Positions 1 to 5,761 of a stretch of 9,888 nt of DNA are shown here, one piece after another. Position 1 is the stretch's first letter. Each line of letters opens with the position of its first letter. This stretch comes from an uncultured Porphyromonadaceae bacterium (GTDB lineage Bacteria > Bacteroidota > Bacteroidia > Bacteroidales > Muribaculaceae), in contig UROS01000083.1 in assembly GCA_900549445.1 (NCBI GenBank), forward strand, positions 1 to 9,888, given 5' to 3'. The position numbers and the translations under genes were made by a program. Below the pieces are notes generated by a model. It had not been told where the DNA came from and did no database searches. It saw nothing but the letters and a program-made list of their open reading frames with translations.

Positions 1-312
1 GAAAACAAGCTCAACGAATGCTTCTACGCCATCGGAACCAACAAGGAACTGAAAGAAAAGAAGATTCTTGAAAAGAAATTCCTCGGCAAGACCAAAGTCA
101 TGAAAGGCGACTTCGATGCCTCATATTTCACTGTAGGCGACATCCGCACGCTCACCAGCATCCCCACCCACAGCAAAAAGGCCAAAATCATGACCAGCCA
201 GCCCGCCGATTCCTATCAGATCGTTGACCAGGGCAATCAGAAAGTGATAATGATCACCAATCCCGCCAAATTCTGGCAGCTCTCCAACTTCCTCGTAATT
301 CAGGTTGACTAA
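1..312 (+). CDS. C-terminal end of a Cbp1-like collagen-binding adhesin family protein (5' partial)
   Basis: The frame is open from base 1 and ends at TAA 310-312, giving the last 103 residues of a protein whose start lies outside the window; the internal ATG at 100 is not its start. Visible blocks are CFYAIGTNKELKEKKIL, then GDFDASYFTVGDIR, then IPTHSKKAKIMTSQPADSY, then ITNPAKFWQLSNFLVIQVD at the very end. From memory this order (a YxxGTxKEL block, a SYFTxxDIR block, an SKKAKLLTxHPxxSY block and a final ITxPxxFWxxSxxLVIQV) is the shared C-terminal domain of Bacteroidetes lipoproteins annotated as Cbp1-family collagen-binding adhesins. These usually have a coiled coil before this domain, which would lie upstream of the window. 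The collagen-binding name comes from a few members and may not hold here. The gene converges on the aminotransferase gene at 371 and shares its terminator. Confidence 0.72.
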   Translation, partial: ENKLNECFYAIGTNKELKEKKILEKKFLGKTKVMKGDFDASYFTVGDIRTLTSIPTHSKKAKIMTSQPADSYQIVDQGNQKVIMITNPAKFWQLSNFLVIQVD

Positions 313-334
313 GAGACAGAACCTATGCATATAT

Positions 335-367
335 ATTGCGGCGCGGTCGAACTGACCGCGCCGCAAT
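335..367. terminator. Two-way hairpin terminator between convergent genes
   Basis: A perfect 14-bp stem (335-348 pairs with 354-367, left arm ATTGCGGCGCGGTC) encloses a 5-base loop. It fills the 58-base gap between the plus-strand stop at 312 and the minus-strand stop at 371. AT-rich flanks (TGTTTAT on the right, ATATATGCAT on the left) are weak T tracts in either direction, so it probably ends transcripts of both genes. Confidence 0.8.
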
Positions 368-370
368 TGT

Positions 371-1540
371 TTATCGGTGCAGGGTGACTGCGAAGTCCCG
401 GAAACGGCCGAGCCCCTCGGTGAGGATGGCGCGGGGGCACGCTATGTTCCATCGCATGAAGCCCTCGCCCTCCGGGCCGTACATCGTTCCGGCGTTCAGC
501 CACAGTCCCGCGCCGCCAATCAGCCTGCGTTCCAGTTCATCGGACGAAAGGCCGGATCTGCGGCAGTCCATCCATACAAGATAGGTGCCTTCAAGCTCCA
601 TAATGGGGAACCCGGGAAGATTCTCGCTGCAATATTCGCGCATATACGTGTAGTTGCCGTAAATATACTCCACGAGCTGCCGCAGCCACTCCTCGCTCTC
701 GTTGTAGGCGGCCTGAGTGGCCGCTACTCCGAAAGGATTCACATCACAAACCTCATTGTCGTTGATAGCCCGGTCGATTTTTGCCCGGCGGCGGGCATCG
801 GCACACACAATGTTGGCAATCTGCAGTCCGGCTATATTGAACGCTTTGCTCGGCGATATGCAGGTGACGGAATTGCGGAGGAATTCTTCTGAAACGGAAG
901 CAAATGGCGTATAACGATGACCGGGAAACACGAGTTCGCAGTGGATTTCGTCGGAAACTACCGTCACACCGTGGCTGATGCAGATTTCCCCGATCCGGCG
1001 CAGTTCCTCACGGGTCCACACGCGGCCGGCAGGATTGTGGGGATTGCAGAGGAGCATGACCTTTGCTTTTGGGTCGGCGGCCTTCCGCTCGAGGTCGTCG
1101 AAGTCAATCCTGTAAGTGTTGCCGGTCTGCAGCAAAGGAGATGAATCGATCACACAGCCGTTGTTGCGTATCGATGAAAAGAAACAATTATAGACGGGAG
1201 TCTGCACGATTACCCTGTCGCCCGGCTCGGTCAGAGCTTTGATTACGGCCGATATGGCCGGAACCACGCCCGATGTATATATTATCCAGTCGCGGCTTAC
1301 AGTCCATCCGTGGCGACGGGCGAACCATCCGGTCACAGCATCGTAATAACTGTCGGTGACAAGCGTATAGCCGAAAACGCCGTGGTCAACACGGCGCCGA
1401 AGCGCGTTGATAATGGCGGGAGCGGTCTGAAAATCCATGTCGGCCACCCACATTGGCAGCACACTGTCGTTTTCAGCACTGTCCCACTTATACGAGCCCG
1501 TGCCGCGGCGCTGAACCTGTCTGTCGAAATCGTATTTCAT
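371..1540 (-). CDS. patB: PatB/MalY-family PLP-dependent aminotransferase (cystathionine beta-lyase / C-S lyase)
   Basis: This 389-residue protein belongs to the fold-type I PLP enzymes of the MalY/PatB group, which split the C-S bond of cystathionine or cysteine to give homocysteine or sulfide plus pyruvate and ammonia in the cytoplasm. Visible family signs are LPMWVADMDF near residues 28-37, TSGVVPAI (89-96), CNPHNPAGRVW (165-175) with the PLP-binding Asn, VVSDEIHCEL (194-203) with the ring-binding Asp197, SPSKAFNIAGLQ (229-240) with the Schiff-base Lys at about 232, and FMRWNIACPR near the C-terminus, holding the carboxylate-binding Arg. Length is normal for the family. ATG at 1540 is chosen over an in-frame TTG at 1567 because it overlaps the DUF3737 stop as ATGA and gives the usual MKYDFD start. 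True substrate cannot be read from sequence; regulation of MalY type or a general aminotransferase role is possible. Confidence 0.92.
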   Translation of the reverse strand: MKYDFDRQVQRRGTGSYKWDSAENDSVLPMWVADMDFQTAPAIINALRRRVDHGVFGYTLVTDSYYDAVTGWFARRHGWTVSRDWIIYTSGVVPAISAVIKALTEPGDRVIVQTPVYNCFFSSIRNNGCVIDSSPLLQTGNTYRIDFDDLERKAADPKAKVMLLCNPHNPAGRVWTREELRRIGEICISHGVTVVSDEIHCELVFPGHRYTPFASVSEEFLRNSVTCISPSKAFNIAGLQIANIVCADARRRAKIDRAINDNEVCDVNPFGVAATQAAYNESEEWLRQLVEYIYGNYTYMREYCSENLPGFPIMELEGTYLVWMDCRRSGLSSDELERRLIGGAGLWLNAGTMYGPEGEGFMRWNIACPRAILTEGLGRFRDFAVTLHR

Positions 1541-2388
1541 TGCTTGCTGCGGTCTGTTATCTCGCAATCTGCGGGAGCTTTGATGTTTTCATCGATTGTA
1601 ACCGAGCCGATGCTGTCGGCCTGGATGCGTCCCGACTTGGGATTCTTGATATTGGAGATGGAACCGCGGATGTCGGCGTGCAGGGAGCTGTACTCAAAGG
1701 CGCGGTCGCAATCCGGGCCGAACGTGCAGTTCTCGAGAATGAGATTGTCGGCATAGCAGAGAGGTTGCTCACCGGTGATATGGCAGTTGACCAGACGGAG
1801 ATTTTTCGAATGCCAGCCGAGATATTCGCCGTTGAGTTCGGAATCGTAGACCGTTACGTTCTCCACCTCCCAGAAAGCGTCTTTCGTGGTTATGCGGGCA
1901 TTGTGGATCTCGACGTTTTTCACGTACTGAAACACGTATTTGCTGTCGCTTTCCAGCCCGTCGATAAAGATATTGTTGCTGAACATGAAGGGATACGTAC
2001 CCCCGTGGAGTTTGAGATTGCGGATGCGGATATTGTTGCAGCGCCAGAACACCTCGTCGGCATCGTTGATGACCACGTTCTCGATTTCGATATTGTCCAT
2101 CTCGCGAAACATTTTCGGAGCGTCGATTACGGTATCGGTCATTCTGAGATTGTCGGAATACCAGAGCGCCGAGCGGCCGCCCACATCGAAATAACAGCGG
2201 TTAATCTTGAAACCGTGGACGTGCCAGAAAGGGTAATTGCCCTCGAAACGGCAATTTTCGGCTTCAATGTTGCTGCACTCCTTGATGGCAGATTCACCCT
2301 CACGGATAACTACATTTTCCAGACGGAGATCGTGGGATTCAAACAAAGGACGTTCGCCTCCGAATTCTTTATCTTTAATCAGTTCCAT
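1537..2388 (-). CDS. DUF3737 family right-handed beta-helix protein
   Basis: This 283-residue protein has no signal peptide or membrane segment, so it should be cytoplasmic. From about residue 17 to 224 it is built of roughly 20-residue repeats, each with an N-[IL]-x-[IL]-x-[ND] strand and an aromatic turn; examples are FWHVHGFKINRC (54-65), FWRCNNIRIRNL (114-125), FMFSNNIFIDGL (134-145) and FWEVENVTVYDS (172-183). About nine to ten coils predict a right-handed parallel beta-helix. The pattern and the opening MELIKDKEFGGERPLF match what I know of DUF3737, a family of unknown function. It lies directly upstream of the PatB gene, with stop and start overlapping by four bases, so the two are co-translated and probably work on related substrates (inference). 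ATG 2386-2388 is chosen; it has no Shine-Dalgarno, which is usual in Bacteroidetes, and a promoter box lies 31 bases upstream. Confidence 0.88.
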   Translation of the reverse strand: MELIKDKEFGGERPLFESHDLRLENVVIREGESAIKECSNIEAENCRFEGNYPFWHVHGFKINRCYFDVGGRSALWYSDNLRMTDTVIDAPKMFREMDNIEIENVVINDADEVFWRCNNIRIRNLKLHGGTYPFMFSNNIFIDGLESDSKYVFQYVKNVEIHNARITTKDAFWEVENVTVYDSELNGEYLGWHSKNLRLVNCHITGEQPLCYADNLILENCTFGPDCDRAFEYSSLHADIRGSISNIKNPKSGRIQADSIGSVTIDENIKAPADCEITDRSKQ

Positions 2389-2418
2389 AGGACATATTCG
2401 TTTTTTTCATTTATATTG

Positions 2419-2426
2419 CAAAATTA
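2419..2426 (-). promoter_or_regulatory. Bacteroidetes-type -7 box for the DUF3737-PatB operon
   Basis: On the minus strand this reads TAATTTTG, an exact match to the Bacteroidetes TAnnTTTG -7 consensus, and ends 31 bases before the DUF3737 ATG. It lies in an AT-rich patch within the 100-base gap after the MATE gene. I see no convincing TTTG -33 element about 20 bases upstream, so the call rests on the -7 box and position only. Confidence 0.55.
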
Positions 2427-2488
2427 CAGAAGATGCGCCGATGGCCCGGTGTTCGGATTACGGAAAGTATAACCCTTATTACAGCCAT

Positions 2489-3910
2489 TCAGACCTTTTT
2501 CATCCACCGTTCGCGCTTGAGCCTGACAAGGAAAATCAAACCTCTGAAACAAAGCTCCACACACATGGCGATCCACACGCCCTTCAGTCCCATCGACGGA
2601 GCGAGCATTGCCGCAAGCGACAGGCGCACGGCCCAGATGCTGAAGAGATTCATCAGACACGGCACGAGCATGTCGGCCGCGCCCACAAACACACCGTAAG
2701 CCACAATCGAGGCTGCAAACATCGGTTCGGCGAAGGCTTCGATGCGAAGCGCCATAACTCCCAGCTCGCGAATCGGCTCAACCGGAGTCATCAGTCCGAT
2801 AATCTGAGGAGCGAAGATATACATCAGCACCCCCATGAAGCCCATTATCACCATTCCCATGAAAACGGTGATACGGGCGAAACTCCTGGTAAGCTCCCTG
2901 CGGGCGGCACCTATGCTGTGGCCTACGAGAGTGGTGGCGGCATCGGCTATACCGTAGCCAGGCATATAGCAGAGGCTTTCAGCCGTTATGGCAAACGAAT
3001 TGGCGGCGATGGCAAACACTCCGAGAGGGGCGACGATAACGGTGGTCATTATCTGCGCTCCGCATATTACAGCGTGCTCTATTCCCATTGGCAGACCTAT
3101 ACGCAGAGCCTTGCGGAGCGTGGCGCCCTGAGGTAGGAAACTCCGTTTTTCGCCAATGAGCCGCAGTTCTTTCGACCGGGTGAAAAGATACCAGAGCAAA
3201 ACCGCCGCTGCCACGGCTTCGGCACCGGCAGTGCCAAGCGCCGCTCCCTCCACCCCAAGCCCTGCTCCGGGCATGGTGAACGAAAAACCGGCTGCGTGAA
3301 AATCGCGGGTGGGAAAAATCAGCAGAAAGTTGAAAATGACGTCGAGCACACACATCGTGACGCCCAGAAGACTCGGCACGTGCATATTGCCGCTGCACCG
3401 CAACATGCTCCCGGCCAAAAAATTCATCTGCAGCGCAGGTATGAAAAGCGAGAAGATTAAAAAGTAAAGCGACGACTCGCGGCGTATGGCGGCATCACCG
3501 CCCAGCCACTCCGGAAGAGGGCCGCTTACAGCCGCGCCCGTGAGCGCGACAATGATGCTGAACGAAAGCGTAGCCACCAGCGCCTGGCGCAACACGGCGC
3601 GCGCCCCTTCGAGGTCGCCGGCGCCCACCTTGTGGGCCACCTGCACGGAAAAACCGGTGGCTGCCGCCACACACGTCCCAGAAAAGAGCCATGTTGAGGT
3701 AGATACAAGTCCGATAGCCGCAGAAGCGTCGGCCCCGAGGTGCCCCACCATGGCCGCGTCGATATACTGCATGACGATAGACGACAGCTGCGCGATAATC
3801 GCCGGAACGCTCAGCAACGCGGCGAGATGGAGCTGCTGCCCGAGGGTCATGGGCTTACCGTCGCGGATCAGCGCAAGCAGGGAACTGGATTTATCGGCAC
3901 GTGTTATCAC
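2489..3910 (-). CDS. MATE-family multidrug/metabolite efflux transporter
   Basis: This 473-residue inner-membrane protein has a run of hydrophobic segments spanning two halves, consistent with the 12 helices of MATE antiporters, which use Na+ or H+ gradients to export cationic drugs or metabolites. The first helix region SSIVMQYIDAAMVGHLGAD (43-61) fits the MATE N-lobe signature; Asp51 falls where NorM-type pumps keep their ion-coupling Asp (inference from memory alignment). Further support is ATGFSVQVAHKVGAGD (84-99) and the matching second-half start LRIGLPMGIEHAVICGAQIM. The start is GTG at 3908-3910: an in-frame stop lies at 3929-3931, and the residues before the first Met (LLALIRDGKP) look like the conserved N-terminus of close relatives, so starting at Met21 would cut the protein. 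There is no clear Shine-Dalgarno. Substrate is unknown; the product could also be a related MOP-superfamily exporter, though MATE is much the best fit. Confidence 0.93.
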   Translation of the reverse strand: MITRADKSSSLLALIRDGKPMTLGQQLHLAALLSVPAIIAQLSSIVMQYIDAAMVGHLGADASAAIGLVSTSTWLFSGTCVAAATGFSVQVAHKVGAGDLEGARAVLRQALVATLSFSIIVALTGAAVSGPLPEWLGGDAAIRRESSLYFLIFSLFIPALQMNFLAGSMLRCSGNMHVPSLLGVTMCVLDVIFNFLLIFPTRDFHAAGFSFTMPGAGLGVEGAALGTAGAEAVAAAVLLWYLFTRSKELRLIGEKRSFLPQGATLRKALRIGLPMGIEHAVICGAQIMTTVIVAPLGVFAIAANSFAITAESLCYMPGYGIADAATTLVGHSIGAARRELTRSFARITVFMGMVIMGFMGVLMYIFAPQIIGLMTPVEPIRELGVMALRIEAFAEPMFAASIVAYGVFVGAADMLVPCLMNLFSIWAVRLSLAAMLAPSMGLKGVWIAMCVELCFRGLIFLVRLKRERWMKKV

Positions 3911-3958
3911 TCGGTTATCGTGTGGGGATCAATTAACAGGCGTAAATAATACTTTCTA

Positions 3959-3982
3959 AGAGGTTGTTTTTAAACAACCTCT
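3959..3982 (-). terminator. Palindromic hairpin overlapping the ATPase stop codon
   Basis: A perfect 11-bp inverted repeat (AGAGGTTGTTT at 3959-3969 with AAACAACCTCT at 3972-3982) lies between the ATPase gene and the MATE gene. The ATPase stop codon TAG (3983-3981) has two of its bases inside the stem. On the minus strand the stem is followed by TAGAAAGTATT, AT-rich but not a clean T run, so it is a probable but weak terminator, or a pause or mRNA 3'-end stabiliser. Confidence 0.55.
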
Positions 3983-5117
3983 AAATCTCACGGATATTGA
4001 CGGAGAGTGGAGGATTGCCCTCGCTGTCGTAAATAACTGTTGTACCATTAACATTAGGAAGCGTCTCCTTAACTTTCCTCATATTGTCCATATAATTTGA
4101 ACGAAGGTTTGCTCCGGCTTTTATTTCATATAAATGGAGACCGCTCCCCTCTTCAGCTACGACATCAACTTCCAGACCGGATTTCTCGCGATAAAAATAT
4201 AACCGGGGCTCTTTTCCATCATTATATCTTCTTTTGAGAAGCTCGCAAACTGCGAGATTCTCAAAAAGAGGGCCACGCATCTGATGCGATTTCAGCACCT
4301 CCTCATTTTCGATACCTAAGAGAAAACACGCTAACCCCGTGTCATAGAAATATATCTTGGGCATCTTTGTGAGGCGTTTTGAATAATTTGAAGAGTAAGG
4401 CTTTAAAGGAAATGCAATGTAGGAGGTCATTAATATCGACAGCCATTCCTTAATCGTGACAGAAGAAACCTCAGTTTCACGCGCTAAAGATGAAGCATTG
4501 AATTCAGATCCTATCCGGGTGGCCAAAAGACGCATAAACTTGTCGAAAGCCATTATATTTTTAACTTTCAGCAAGTCTCTCAGATCCCGCTCCACGTAGG
4601 TGTTATAATAACCTCTGTAATAAAGGTCGGGAGGTATGTTTCGGACGATAACCCGAGGATAAAGGCCCTCTGTTATAATCCGGTCTGTGCTTTGATTGTC
4701 AACAATATCTTTTACTTCCGGAAGGGAAAATGGAAGCAGAGTAAAGATCGCAGCTCTTCCGGCCAAAGATTGAGATTTTGTTCGGAGCAACGAGAAATTG
4801 CTGCTTCCGGTGAGTATGTATTTCCTATTCTTAAACTCGTCGACTCTGACTTGTATCATCGACAGAATCTCCGGAACATTCTGAACCTCATCAATAATTG
4901 CCTTCTCTCCTAACGCATCTAAAAATCCGATTGGATTTCTCATTGCATCAGTCCGTAATGATATATCCTCTAAATTCGTATAATTATAGTCAGGGAATAA
5001 ATGCCGGCATAAAGTGCTCTTTCCGGATTGGCGGGGACCGGTGACTATAATGACGGGGAAATATTGATGCGCTTTTAAAACAGCGTGAGACAGCGATCTG
5101 TTTACATATTCACTCAT
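3981..5117 (-). CDS. AAA+ ATPase of the AAA_14 / DUF4143 family
   Basis: This 378-residue soluble protein has an N-terminal AAA_14 ATPase: Walker A GPRQSGKST (27-35, Lys33), Walker B KAIIDEVQ (72-79) and a sensor-like strand YILTGSSNFSLL (100-111) followed by LAGR (118-121). A winged-helix-like stretch lies at about 195-235 (SSLARETEVSSVTIKEWLSIL). The C-terminal DUF4143 part holds the typical YFYDTGLACFLLG (256-268) and a PD-(D/E)xK-like core, GLEVDVV (314-320) with LYEIKAG (329-335), that is E316/D318 and E331/K333. The family is very common in Bacteroidetes and archaea, often in variable regions; its physiological role is not settled and no substrate is claimed. ATG 5115-5117 is preceded by a good -7 box. 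Base composition is visibly richer in A/T than the genes around it, and it sits just behind a tRNA, hinting at horizontal acquisition. All motifs look intact. Confidence 0.92.
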   Translation of the reverse strand: MSEYVNRSLSHAVLKAHQYFPVIIVTGPRQSGKSTLCRHLFPDYNYTNLEDISLRTDAMRNPIGFLDALGEKAIIDEVQNVPEILSMIQVRVDEFKNRKYILTGSSNFSLLRTKSQSLAGRAAIFTLLPFSLPEVKDIVDNQSTDRIITEGLYPRVIVRNIPPDLYYRGYYNTYVERDLRDLLKVKNIMAFDKFMRLLATRIGSEFNASSLARETEVSSVTIKEWLSILMTSYIAFPLKPYSSNYSKRLTKMPKIYFYDTGLACFLLGIENEEVLKSHQMRGPLFENLAVCELLKRRYNDGKEPRLYFYREKSGLEVDVVAEEGSGLHLYEIKAGANLRSNYMDNMRKVKETLPNVNGTTVIYDSEGNPPLSVNIREI

Positions 5118-5152
5118 GCCTTAAATTATCAATACAGCAACTTTAAATATTT

Positions 5153-5160
5153 CAAAGTTA
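5153..5160 (-). promoter_or_regulatory. -7 box for the DUF4143 ATPase gene
   Basis: On the minus strand this reads TAACTTTG, an exact TAnnTTTG match, 35 bases before the ATPase ATG and just downstream of the tRNA-Ser terminator. That gives the gene its own promoter rather than read-through from the tRNA. No clear -33 element is visible, since the preceding sequence runs into the terminator hairpin. Confidence 0.55.
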
Positions 5161-5185
5161 CACTTTAATATTGAATCCATACCTA

Positions 5186-5213
5186 AAAAAAGAGGTTTAA
5201 AAACCTCTTTTTT
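5186..5213 (-). terminator. Rho-independent terminator of tRNA-Ser
   Basis: A 13-bp inverted repeat (5186-5198 with 5201-5213) with a core of AGAGGTTT/AAACCTCT is flanked by an A tract on one side and a T tract on the other. It begins one base after the tRNA 3' end and would end tRNA transcription on the minus strand; the mirrored tracts mean it could work in both directions. Confidence 0.85.
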
Positions 5214-5214
5214 G

Positions 5215-5302
5215 CGGAGCGACCGAGATTCGAACTCGGGATACGCTTTTGGCGTATACACGCTTTCCAGGCGTGCCCACTCAGCCACTCGAGCATCGCT
5301 CC
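5215..5302 (-). tRNA. tRNA-Ser (anticodon GGA)
   Basis: Read on the minus strand this 88-base RNA folds as a class II tRNA. The acceptor stem is GGAGCGA (5302-5296) with TCGCTCC (5222-5216), followed by discriminator G at 5215, the expected serine identity base. The anticodon stem CACGC/GCGTG holds the loop CTGGAAA with anticodon GGA at 5266-5268, reading UCC and UCU. A long variable arm (ATACGC with GCGTAT) is typical of tRNA-Ser, and the T arm is CCGAG-TTCGAAT-CTCGG. The CCA end is not encoded. It has its own promoter upstream and a terminator directly behind it. Confidence 0.96.
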
Positions 5303-5319
5303 TTTTGTGTTTGCGGTTG

Positions 5320-5351
5320 CAAAGGTAAACAATCTTTTCGGTATTTCCAAA
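5320..5351 (-). promoter_or_regulatory. Promoter of tRNA-Ser (-33 TTTG and -7 TACCTTTG)
   Basis: On the minus strand a TTTG (5351-5348) is followed after a 20-base spacer by TACCTTTG (5327-5320). Both elements and their spacing fit the Bacteroidetes housekeeping sigma consensus. The -7 box ends 17 bases before the mature tRNA 5' end, leaving a short leader. This is the best-formed promoter in the window. Confidence 0.75.
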
Positions 5352-5439
5352 TATTTTTTCGCTTCATTTTTCGCGGAGGACGGGCTGTCCCACAGCTGCG
5401 CAGCGGGTTATAGATATACCGCGCCTCACGGCGCTCTCA

Positions 5440-5469
5440 CGCGCAGGTGATATGCGGATTACCTGCGCG
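5440..5469. repeat. Inverted repeat, 9-bp stem
   Basis: CGCGCAGGT (5440-5448) pairs perfectly with ACCTGCGCG (5461-5469) across a 12-base loop. It is followed on the plus strand by TAAATATTCTATCAGTTTTT, so it may act as a terminator in that direction, although no plus-strand gene precedes it. Confidence 0.5.
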
Positions 5470-5673
5470 CTAAATATTCTATCAGTTTTTCTGCGGAGGA
5501 GCACCGGAGGCGCGATGTCTTTTTAACCCATTGCGTAGCGAAGTGGAGCTGTGGGGCAGCGTGCTCCCCCCTCCTTTCGAGGCGAGCCGCGGAGCCGCGA
5601 TACGGGCGGCAGCCATGGATTCCGCGAAACTTGGCCGCTGCGCAGGGTCGGGCGCGAAATCGTCGCGGAGGGC

Positions 5674-5694
5674 GGCCGCACGGGCCGTGCGGCC
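5674..5694. repeat. Inverted repeat, REP-like 9-bp GC stem
   Basis: GGCCGCACG (5674-5682) pairs perfectly with CGTGCGGCC (5686-5694) around a 3-base loop and is followed by CTACAA. A compact, extremely GC-rich hairpin ending in CCCTACA looks like the core of a dispersed REP-like element, but copy number cannot be tested in one window. Confidence 0.5.
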
Positions 5695-5721
5695 CTACAA
5701 TCGGAGGATTCGGCGGCGGGG

Positions 5722-5754
5722 AAAAAGAATCGCAAGCCGTGGGGCTTGCGATTC
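5722..5754 (-). terminator. Rho-independent terminator of the fimbrial operon
   Basis: A perfect 12-bp stem (GAATCGCAAGCC at 5727-5738 with 5743-5754) encloses a 4-base loop and, on the minus strand, is followed at once by TTTTT (5726-5722). It begins eight bases after the stop codon of the 978-residue lipoprotein, so it is the end of that transcript. Confidence 0.9.
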
Positions 5755-5761
5755 GGAGAGA

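Larger units (their letters stand above)
5361..5720. other. GC-rich non-coding block with several hairpins, possible dispersed repeat
   Basis: This is the only gene-free stretch longer than 300 bases. It is very GC-rich in its right part, in contrast with the AT-rich tRNA promoter beside it. It holds a perfect self-complementary GCTGCGCAGC (5395-5404), a GCGCC/GGCGC hairpin (5421-5434), two longer hairpins listed separately, a tandem GAGCCGCG twice (5584-5599), and repeated CGGAGG-type words. Open frames across it translate to arginine/proline/alanine-rich text with no domain character and are not believed. Its style resembles the GC-rich intergenic repeat units that occur many times in some Muribaculaceae and Alistipes genomes (recollection, not checked). 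It could also encode a structured RNA; nothing decides this here. Confidence 0.45.

Noticed and set aside
1541..1567. TTG at 1567 as start of the PatB gene
   Set aside because: It would add nine residues inside the DUF3737 frame; the ATG at 1540 gives the family's usual N-terminus and a classic ATGA overlap.
1453..2472. A 339-codon open frame on the plus strand
   Set aside because: It lies antisense to the DUF3737 gene and the start of the PatB gene, has low-complexity V/I/D/E-rich text mirroring the beta-helix repeats, and lacks any domain character.
2389..2488. Terminator for the MATE gene
   Set aside because: The 100-base gap shows only a weak 6-bp partial pairing (about 2455-2475) without a T run, too little to call.
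2237..3136. A 299-codon open frame on the plus strand
   Set aside because: It is antisense to the MATE gene and is rich in His/Arg/Ser in no recognisable pattern; it is a shadow of the GC-rich transporter gene.
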